Made by a program: the position numbers and the translations under genes
The notes under the pieces: generated by a model
Told to the model about the DNA's origin: nothing
Seen by the model: only the letters and a program-made list of their open reading frames with translations
The model's database searches: none
Part shown: in pieces, positions 57,574-64,000 of the stretch
Layout: every line of letters starts with the position of its first letter
Numbering within the stretch: the first letter of the stretch is position 1
Source of the DNA: Cycas panzhihuaensis
Lineage: Eukaryota; Cycadophyta
Reading direction: 5' to 3'
DNA length: 64,000 nt
Assembly: GCA_023213395.1 (NCBI GenBank)
Contig: CM041465.1
Coordinates: forward strand, 45,763,741-45,827,740

Positions 57574-58596
57574 AAACTTATTAAGATCATATGGTTTTAG
57601 AATTTCAAACCATTATTTGACTCCGGTTGGGGCAACGAGTGCTGTTACAAAAGCAGTCTCAACTTCATCCTCTATTGAATCTTGTTCTTTGTTGTAGTTG
57701 CTTGATATCTGCTTTCCTTTTTGAATCTCTGCGCGCCTCTTGTAACATTGATATGGGTAGTGCCCAATTTGTCCGCAGTGAAAGTAGACACCAAAAACCC
57801 TACAGTTCTTTGAAAAATGATCAGATTTGCCACAGTTGGAGCAGACCTTGGCATCACGTGGAGGAGTAACTCTTCTTTGTCCTCTTCCTTTAGTCCAACA
57901 ACCTCTATTGTCAATTGGTGTTTTGCATCGCATTCTTGGATTATATTGATCTCGTCCTTGACCTCTTAAGTGCAGTTTGGTGACAAGTGCTTCTTCAATC
58001 TCAGCATCTTCTTCATACCTTTGGTTCCTTTGTTCTTGGCTAAGCATGTGACCTGTAAGAGCATCAAAGGTCATGGTAGTTATTTGTCCTCTGCCTGTTA
58101 ACATATTGACCATGTTGTCAAATGATTTTGGTAACTTGTTAAGTACATGATGCATCAATTTAGTATTAGTTACTTTATCTCCTACCATGAGGAGTGCATT
58201 TTTGACATTGGTCAATATGGCTATAAATTCAGAGACTATCTGACCCTCTCTCATTCTAAGCTTATGCAGTTCCTCTCTGAGAGCAACAATTCTGGCTTTA
58301 TTTTTTCGACTAAACATGGAGGACATCGTTCTCCAAATTTCATCGGCACTTTCAACACCATCTACATAGGCTAACAGAGAATCTGAGATTGAAAGTTTGG
58401 GAACAAATACAACGATGTTGTTCCTTTCTTTCCAATTCAACAGATCCACTATGTCTGTGGATTGTTTTTCATCACCAGTAGTGATTTTTCAAGCATGCTT
58501 TGCTCTTAAGAGATTTTCAATCTTTATTTTCCAAATACTGAAGTTCATTTCGGTCAATTTATCGGCTTCAGAAAATGCTACAGTGGAATGGGCCAT
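57574..58596 (-). pseudogene. Copia B gag, fused past a missing protease site
   Basis: Start Met at 58,596 (MAHSTVAFSEADKLTEMNFS), with one TGA at 58,489-58,491, probably a former Trp. The gag domain includes VESADEIWRTMSSMFSRKNK, LRMREGQIVSEFIAILTNVK and LMHHVLNKLPKSFDNMVNML. A good knuckle (CSNCGKSDHFSKNC) is followed by a second one missing its first Cys (YFHCGQIGHYPYQC). The frame ends FVTALVAPTGVK and a stop, directly followed by WFEILKPYDLNKFVELGDN. The intervening Asp-Ser-Gly protease segment is absent. Confidence 0.85.
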
Positions 58597-59143
58597 GATT
58601 GAATGATAAACACATTGAAAAATATCTGAAAAATTTAGTTGCAGGTTTGTACAGCTGTACGGTGTATGGAAAATATGAATTTTTACAAGTGTACGGATTT
58701 AACAAAAGAGGGGTCCAAATTGAAGTATTTGATAAGAGGAGTCTAGATGTACAATTATTTTTCTTAGATTATGTCTGGTTTGTTCAAAAACCGAGGTCGA
58801 AGTTTAGATTGGTGGCTAGGGCTGAAAGTGAAAAATGTTTCAAACAAACACAAAAAAAAACTTCGAATCTACCTTCGAAATTGGTCTTAAAAGATTTGTA
58901 TTGAAGAGAGGATCAGGTTGATATAGGTATTACCTGGATTAATTGAGCCGTATAAAAGAAATGAGTAGATTTCTTCCTAAACCCGCGCCCTTGAAAAATG
59001 GGTCAAAACCTTGTCAAAATGTCTTCAAATTACTTCACATCTTTGGGAAGAAGTGACGTCCGTACAGTGGCGAGCCTACTGGTGAAATTTGGGAGTAATC
59101 TGAGCACTTTGATTTTTTTTTCCCCCTATCTGTACAAGGTTCG
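58597..59143 (-). other. Leader of copia B, truncated
   Basis: Untranslated minus-strand leader before gag. It contains no primer site or LTR end. A 101-codon plus-strand frame at 58,599-58,904 is the reverse of this leader and shows no known domain. Confidence 0.6.
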
Positions 59144-59357
59144 TATTATAAAAGGTAATGTTTTATCTAGGACTATAGTATATGACTAAAATATGTTGTA
59201 AGGGTCTCACATCTCTCCCCCTTTCTCTCTCAAAGTGACAAGTGGCACCATCTTGTTGAGTGGTTGCCATTTGCACCTTCTCTACAACTGTATATATTGA
59301 TAGATGATTAATCAATAAAGGTAAGAGAGAATTCCTCCATTACTTTGAATCTTTACA
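59144..59357 (+). repeat. 5' LTR of copia C
   Basis: 214 bp, starting TATTATAAAAGG (the expected TG has become TA) and ending CTTTACA, homologous in inverted orientation to B's LTR. TGTATATATTG near 59,289 may be the TATA box and AATAAAGG near 59,314 a poly(A) signal. Confidence 0.85.
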
Positions 59358-59369
59358 TGGTATCAGAGC
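59358..59369 (+). other. Primer binding site of C, initiator tRNA-Met
   Basis: A perfect TGGTATCAGAGC abuts the LTR end. Confidence 0.95.
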
Positions 59370-59419
59370 AGGTCATTGGGTCCTCCTGCCTATGAAAGAG
59401 CCAAATTATGGTTTTACTA

Positions 59420-59450
59420 AAGAAGAAGAAGAAGAAGAAGAAGAAGAAGA
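59420..59450. repeat. (AAG)10 microsatellite in C leader
   Basis: Ten uninterrupted AAG units, about 50 bases after the primer site. Confidence 0.95.
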
Positions 59451-60101
59451 ATAATCAAATTCCTGCCAAAAGACACTACCCTTTGAGATTAGTTTGTACG
59501 GGGCAAATATCGAGTCAGATTTGTATGTGATTGTACAATCGTACTGACGTGTACAGAGCTGTACGGAAGGCAAAAATCAAGGTCCTTAGAATTTGACGAA
59601 ACTCACCCAGATTATAGATCGGAGCCTCCTCTACACTTTTTCCTTGTGCGTCGACATAGATTGAAGCCGTTTTGACCCAGTTTTAGGCAGATTTAAGGTC
59701 GCACGGGTTTGGGGCCTCTCCTCACGTTTTTTCTTCAACAACTAGGCATGAATCTATGGTACAAAGCATCTAAAACTTTTTTCATCACTGGACAAAGACT
59801 TTAAGTTGGTTTTATCAAGATTTTACTTCAGATTTTTAAGAGTTGTCTTCATTTTTCTCAAAAACCCTTAGGCGGGGGTTTGGACCTTCATCTGGTCGTT
59901 TCTCTCAAGTCTGAAAGTGGATTGAAAAATTAACACTAGATTTGGATACCCATTTGGGAGTTCTTTTAATTCAGACCCCTTTCTCTCTCATCCGTACAAC
60001 TTGAGGTGTGTATGGAAATTCATACATCTGGTCGTACAACAGTCCGTATAACCAATCAAACTTAATTTTTTGTCTTCATATAAATCAACCATGGCCTCCT
60101 C
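59451..60101 (+). other. Leader and gag start of copia C
   Basis: Untranslated leader up to the candidate gag ATG at 60,091; only the first codons (ATG GCC TCC) remain before the D insertion. Short words such as GTACGG and GTACAG recur along it and also in B's leader, consistent with one family. Confidence 0.6.
60097..60101. repeat. Left target flank of D (TCCTC)
   Basis: The five bases directly outside D's LTR. The partner copy should lie beyond the window end, so this is a prediction. Confidence 0.5.
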
Positions 60102-60386
60102 TGTTGGATAATTGCCTGAAAGTTGTGAAAATGGCCAAATGGCCTTACAATCCCAAGATCTAGAAGTTATATTCACTCTAGTGATAGAAAGCAAATAAAT
60201 TAGACTAAGAATGAAGCTATGAGATGAAACATGAGCAAGATCAAGCAAGAAGAGAAAGAGCAAAGATGATACCAAAGATGAGGAGTTGGATTTGGTCCAA
60301 CCTCCAAATGAATAGCAGTTTGATTAGCAAACTGGCGGCATAAGAATATAACTCCAACTCTATATGAGAACAATGAGAAGAGGTCT

Positions 60387-60398
60387 GAATATATAGAG
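60387..60398 (-). promoter_or_regulatory. Probable TATA box of D LTR
   Basis: Minus strand CTCTATATATTC, about 270 bases into the LTR. Confidence 0.55.
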
Positions 60399-60421
60399 TG
60401 AAAGGAGAGATCTAAGGCATT

Positions 60422-60447
60422 GGATGTTTGACAAGTGTCAAACATCC
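60422..60447. promoter_or_regulatory. 12-bp inverted repeat upstream of D's TATA
   Basis: GGATGTTTGACA and TGTCAAACATCC are perfect inverted arms separated by two bases. The element lies about 24 bases upstream of the TATA box on the minus strand. It could be a dimeric factor site or an RNA hairpin; function is inferred from position. Confidence 0.6.
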
Positions 60448-60573
60448 AAGGAATATGCCTTGCATGTAGGACATATGTCCTTTTGGGCTCTCAAGTGAGC
60501 AAAAGTGCATGGTGGTCCATTTGACCCTCAAGTGACAATGTTGTGTCACTAGGAAAGAATGTGGGTGTGCACT

Positions 60574-60591
60574 TTATCACTTAAGTGATAA
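60574..60591. promoter_or_regulatory. 18-bp perfect palindrome in D LTR
   Basis: TTATCACTTAAGTGATAA reads the same on both strands. Related CTCAAGTGA words occur at about 60,489 and 60,526, and TCACTTAAGTGA occurs in A's candidate LTR. It may be a recurring factor site. Confidence 0.55.
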
Positions 60592-60665
60592 GTCACCTCT
60601 AAAGTACAAAAGTACAAATAATACATGAAAAATAAAGTACATAGGCTTGACATGTAAACATAGGT

Positions 60666-61375
60666 TTAACACCCCCCCTTACTGTTTACAATGTTAAGTC
60701 GGACCCCTAGACCATCTGTAAATTTTACAAATTTTTCTCTACAAAGTGGTTTGGTAAAGATATATGCTGTCTGTTGCTCTGTAGGTCGATACTGAAGGTT
60801 GATCTCACCGCTTTGCACATGCTCTCTGATGAAGTGATGACGAACCTTAATATGTTTGGTCCTTGCATGAAAGACAGGATTCTTGGCCAACTTGAGCACA
60901 CTTTGATTGTCACAATAAATCCTGGTGGGGTGATCCTGCTCAAGTCCAAGCTCTCCAAGAATCCGTCGTAGCTAGATAGCTTCACAAGCTGCGCTGACTG
61001 CAGCTTTGTATTCTGCTTCGGTGGAGGACAAGGTAACATTGGGTTGCTTCTTGCAACTCCACGAAACAACTACTGAACTAAGGGTAAACTAGTAACTCGA
61101 GGTTGATCTCCTACTATCCTAGCAACCTGCCCAATCAGAATCTGAGAACCCTTCTAGAGTGAAGTTCTCATCATGTGCATACTCAAGGCCATGCTGCAAT
61201 GTCACTTTGATGTATTAGAGTATGCATTTAGCTGCATTCCAATGCTTCTGATTAGGTTGAGACATGTATCTAGAGCAAATCCCAATTGCAAATGAGATGT
61301 CAAGGCGAGTCTTGGTGAGATAAATGAGACTTTCAATCAACTGCGATAAAGTGTGGGATCTGTTGGTTCAGCTTC
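60666..61375 (-). pseudogene. Copia D RNase H, frame broken
   Basis: The last 77 codons (60,666-60,899) read MLKLAKNPVFHARTKHIKVR, HHFIREHVQSGEINLQYRPT and EQQTAYIFTKPL, the standard copia pol end, and overlap the polypurine tract. Earlier parts run in another frame with stops, as in HMMRTSL and SQILIGQVARIVGDQ. At least one frameshift lies between. Confidence 0.8.
60672..60680 (-). other. Polypurine tract of D
   Basis: Minus strand AAGGGGGGG adjoins the LTR start and overlaps the end of the RNase H frame. Confidence 0.85.
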
Positions 61376-62239
61376 CTTATTGAGAGTAAGCTTTGTGCCA
61401 TTCTCCATGGTTGTAGGCACTGGTTTGCAGTTGTGCATCCTGAACCACTGCAAAATGTCCCAAGAATATTTAGCTTGGGAGATGAAGATATAGCCTGGTT
61501 ATTGCCATACCTCAAAGCCTAAGAAATAGTGAAGAAGTTTAAGATCTGTCATCTCAAAACTCCTCTTCAAGTCATCCTGGAGAATTTGTATCATCTTAGT
61601 GTCATTGTCAGTGATCACTAAGTCATCTACATACAAGACAATAAAAATGGCATGGTCTTTCCCAACTTTGATGTATAAGTTAGGATTTGAAGTAGATCGA
61701 TGAAATCCGTGTCTCTAAAAGTAATCATCAATCTTTGAGTACCATGCTCTTGGAGCTTGTTTCAAGCCATACAATGCCTTTATTAGGCGATAAACTAAAT
61801 GCTCCTTGCCTTGTACCTTGTAACCAGGAGGTTGCTCCAAGTATAAATACTCCTGAAGATCGCCATTGAGAAAGGCGTTCTTCACGTCCATTTGAAAAAC
61901 TGGCCATTTGCATTGAGCTTCTAAGGCCAAGATGAATCTAATGGTGTTCATGTTAGCCATTGGTGCAAAAGTCTTCTCATAATCTATGCCTTCCTTTTGT
62001 TTGAAGCCTTTGGCAACAAGGCGGGCCTTCTAGCGCTTAAATGTTCCATCAGAATGGAATTTGGTCTTGTAGACCCATTTGCAGCTGATTGCTTGTTTGT
62101 GTTTAGGCAATTCGACCAAATCCCAAGTTCCATTCTTTTCAATAGAATGGATTTCTTCATCCATGGTAGCCTTCCAATTTTTATTTTTAGAAGCCTCCTC
62201 AAAAGTGGAAGGCTCAATAACACATAGCACTTCAGCCAT
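61376..62239 (-). pseudogene. Copia D reverse transcriptase, several stops
   Basis: VIEPSTFEEASKNKNWKATM and NGTWDLVELPKHKQAISCKW open the domain. A TAG at 62,030-62,032 interrupts [20 protein letters not shown]-like sequence. [20 protein letters not shown] and [20 protein letters not shown] follow, with a TAG at 61,715. The catalytic YVDD is intact (LYVDDLVITDNDTK, about 61,605-61,645), unlike B. One more stop follows the FLGFEVWQ block. Confidence 0.85.
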
Positions 62240-62334
62240 AAGTGCAAAATTGGTTTCTGCCTGTATCTTGATGGACGTTTTTCTTCAACAATCTGGCCGT
62301 CCTGCACTGTTTGAGTATACCATTTGGGTAACTT

Positions 62335-62592
62335 TTAGATTGATGTGACTTGAACCTCAAGATCTTTTGGGCTAAGTGGTTGATCAACAGAAGATGTGCT
62401 AGGATCAAGTGGAGCTAAGTCTGATGATGTGGACGGTTCAACAGGCACAGATGATGTACATGGAGTTGAAGATTGAGAGGGAAGGAAAACCTCAACAATC
62501 GTTTTGCCTTTGCCAATGGGGGGTTGGATGGATGCTGTATCCAACTTCTTATGATCTTTTTCAGCAAAGATTACATCTCTTGAGAGATGCAT
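62335..62592 (-). pseudogene. Copia D integrase-RT linker
   Basis: MHLSRDVIFAEKDHKKLDTA opens the frame, then a Ser/Pro/Thr-rich linker (STSSDLAPLDPSTSSVDQPL). It overlaps the end of the integrase frame by a few codons, so a frameshift separates them. Confidence 0.8.
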
Positions 62593-64000
62593 TTCTTTCC
62601 AATGGGATCATACAACTTGTAGGCTTTGCTATGAATGGCATAACTTACGAAGATGCACTTTAGACTATGCTTGTCTAATTTAGTTCTTTGCTGATCGGGG
62701 ATGTGCATATAAGCAGTGCACCCAAAAGTCCTCAAATGGCTGACAGTTGGTTTTTTGTCAGACCATGCCTCCTCTGGTGTGATGTCGATGACTGTTGTTG
62801 TTGGACTTCGATTTTTCACATAGGCAGCTGTGTGAAATGCCTCTGCCCAGTAAGCTCGAGTGAGTCCCTTTGCATGCATCATTGCTTTGGCTTTGTTAGC
62901 CAAAGTTCTATTCATTCTTTCAGAGACTCCATTTTGTTGAGGAGTGTGAGGAATAGTGAGTTGTCTCCAACTGCCATTGCCCTTGCAGAATTGGGTGAAT
63001 TCGTTTAAAGTGAATTCACCTCCATTGTCTGTCCTTAGTGTTTTGATGGATTGGCCGGACTCGTTCTCCACTTCAAGCTTGAATTCCTTCAACTTTTGAA
63101 ATGCTTCAGACTTATGCTTGATGAAGTAAACCCAAACTTTATGGGAGAAATCGTCAATGAAGGAGATGTAGTACAAAGCTCCTCCAAAGGATGCAGTGGA
63201 CATTGGTCCACACAAATCTGAGTGTACTAACTGTAAAGGATATGATGCATGCCAAGCTTTGCCTTTAGGGAAAGGCAAGCGATGTTGTGTCCCCATTATG
63301 CATGCTTCACAAAGACATTTTGTGCCATACATCTTTGGAAGCCCATGTACCATGTTTTTGTTCATCATCTGCTTGAGATTGTCTAAGCTTAAGTGGCCTA
63401 GACGTTGATGCCAGAGTTGCATCTTGGACAAAGATTTAGCGAGAATAGAACTAGAGTAAGCAGAATCAAGTATGATATTATTAGCATCCAATTTGTAGAG
63501 GCCATGATCCTCATATCCAACAGCTACTACCTGGTCATTTTTGTCAGTTATTATACATTTCCCATTCTTAAACAAAATGCTCATCTGTTGCTTGTCTAAT
63601 TTGTTAACAGATAGCAAACTCTTGTCCAAGGAAGGTATGGAACAAGCATTGTCATTAGGAAATATAGAGGAAGGATTGGAAGGAGAATGGAATGGAGCGA
63701 TTGTGCCCATTCCTGAAATCTTAATAGATTCATTGTTGTCGAAGGTCACTAATTGACCTTTTCTTTCCTTGATGTCGCCAAGGAGTTCTTCACTCCCAGT
63801 CATGTGTTGAATAGCTCCAGAGTTAATGATCCAAGTTTGATCAACCTTGGATGAATGATAAGCACAAAGCAGTTTGTCCTCATCTGCAAATTGATTGAAG
63901 TGGCGTTGATTGCCACCTCTAAAATCCCCGCTTCCTCTTTGACCTCCTCGATAGGCACCTCGATTTGGTCGAGGGGGTTGCTGTTGTTGTTGCTGAATCT
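62571..64000 (-). pseudogene. Copia D gag tail, protease and integrase (open frame)
   Basis: One open frame enters from the window end: a Gln/Pro/Gly/Arg-rich gag tail (NRGAYRGGQRGSGDFRGGNQ), then TWIINSGAIQHMTG. The protease Asp-Ser-Gly reads Asn-Ser-Gly (AAC, plus-strand 63,822-63,824), which removes the catalytic Asp. The pre-integrase zinc segment LWHQRLGHLSLDNLKQM..CLCEAC is intact. The integrase triad is intact in LVHSDLCGPMSTASFGG, TLRTDNGGEFTLNEF and QNGVSERMNRTLANKAKAMM. VIDITPEEAWSDKKPTVSHL and LRTFGCTAYMHIPDQQRTKL end the domain. No zinc knuckle is seen because the gag body lies outside. Confidence 0.9.

Larger units (their letters stand above)
54383..59143 (-). mobile_element. Ty1/copia element B, minus strand, 5' end cut off
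   Basis: On the minus strand: leader (59,143-58,597), gag, integrase, reverse transcriptase, RNase H, polypurine tract and a 217-bp 3' LTR. The protease active-site segment is missing. The 5' LTR and primer site are not present; the leader stops at the start of a plus-strand LTR of the same family (element C). The simplest reading is that C inserted into B's leader. Confidence 0.85.
59144..60101 (+). mobile_element. Copia element C, plus strand, 5' part only
   Basis: LTR, perfect initiator-Met primer site, about 720-bp leader and a gag start codon context (AACC ATGGCC at 60,091) on the plus strand. It is interrupted at 60,102 by element D. The AATCATGGCC context of B's gag start is closely similar. 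The rest of C is expected beyond D. Confidence 0.8.
60102..60671 (-). repeat. 3' LTR of copia D
   Basis: 570 bp from TGTTAAACC to ATCCAACA on the minus strand, bounded by a G-run polypurine tract. It carries a TATATA box (plus-strand 60,388-60,397), a 26-base hairpin and an 18-base perfect palindrome. Confidence 0.85.
60102..64000 (-). mobile_element. Ty1/copia element D, minus strand, runs off window
   Basis: On the minus strand: gag tail, protease, pre-integrase, integrase, reverse transcriptase, RNase H, polypurine tract and 570-bp 3' LTR. The gag start and 5' LTR lie beyond 64 kb. It has few stops and long open frames (over 470 codons through integrase), so it is probably the youngest insertion here. 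Confidence 0.9.

Noticed and set aside
58599-58904. 101-codon plus-strand frame
   Set aside because: It is the reverse strand of the copia B leader and has no recognisable domain.
60422-60447. Hairpin as a transcription terminator or microRNA precursor
   Set aside because: No T run follows, arms are only 12 bp, and it lies upstream of a TATA box inside an LTR.

Overview
The window is nuclear DNA of a seed plant with a large, repeat-choked genome. The evidence is a dense load of Ty3/gypsy and Ty1/copia LTR retrotransposons with plant-type initiator-Met primer sites, strong AT richness and CpG depletion outside two short islands, and one recognisable host exon: the first exon of a BRUTUS/HRZ-type hemerythrin E3 ligase gene. 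A conifer or similar gymnosperm is plausible, but the sequence alone does not prove it. I see no tRNA, rRNA, CRISPR array or prokaryotic operon.

Layout. 1-4.87 kb holds very old sequence with a minus-strand gypsy protease remnant. 4,880-11,610 is a complete gypsy element (called H here) with ~1,054-bp LTRs, a perfect CTAAC target duplication, primer site and polypurine tract; its reading frames are broken. 11.6-18.2 kb is old sequence with minus-strand coding relics of an unrecognised protein family. 18.2-22.2 kb holds a plus-strand gypsy pol remnant of Tat/Athila/Ogre type and its probable LTR. 22,244-29,031 is an old full-length copia element (F) with 336-bp LTRs. 29.4-38.9 kb holds two more gypsy integrase remnants and two long pyrimidine-skewed tracts. 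39.1-44.5 kb is the only part with ordinary CpG content. It holds the host exon (43,270-43,557), its upstream region with a short direct repeat and a G-box, and a T-rich intron start.

From 45 kb to the end, retrotransposons dominate again: a plus-strand gypsy RNase H relic, a minus-strand copia element (A, about 45.6-51.3 kb), and then a stack of copia-type elements that I read as four nested insertions. E (52.5-54.4 kb, minus, very short) was interrupted by B (54,383-59,143, minus), B by C (from 59,144, plus) and C, just after its gag start codon, by D (60,102 to beyond the window end, minus). The missing halves of E, B and C should lie beyond 64 kb.

No element looks competent within this window. 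Several have lost a catalytic residue, often by a change that reads as G-to-A on the coding strand, as expected from deamination of methylated cytosines. No undescribed functional system is demonstrated. The best leads are the isolated BRUTUS exon, the unrecognised relic protein at 16-17.6 kb, the nested stack, the short element E, and the palindromic and tandem repeats in LTRs and leaders.
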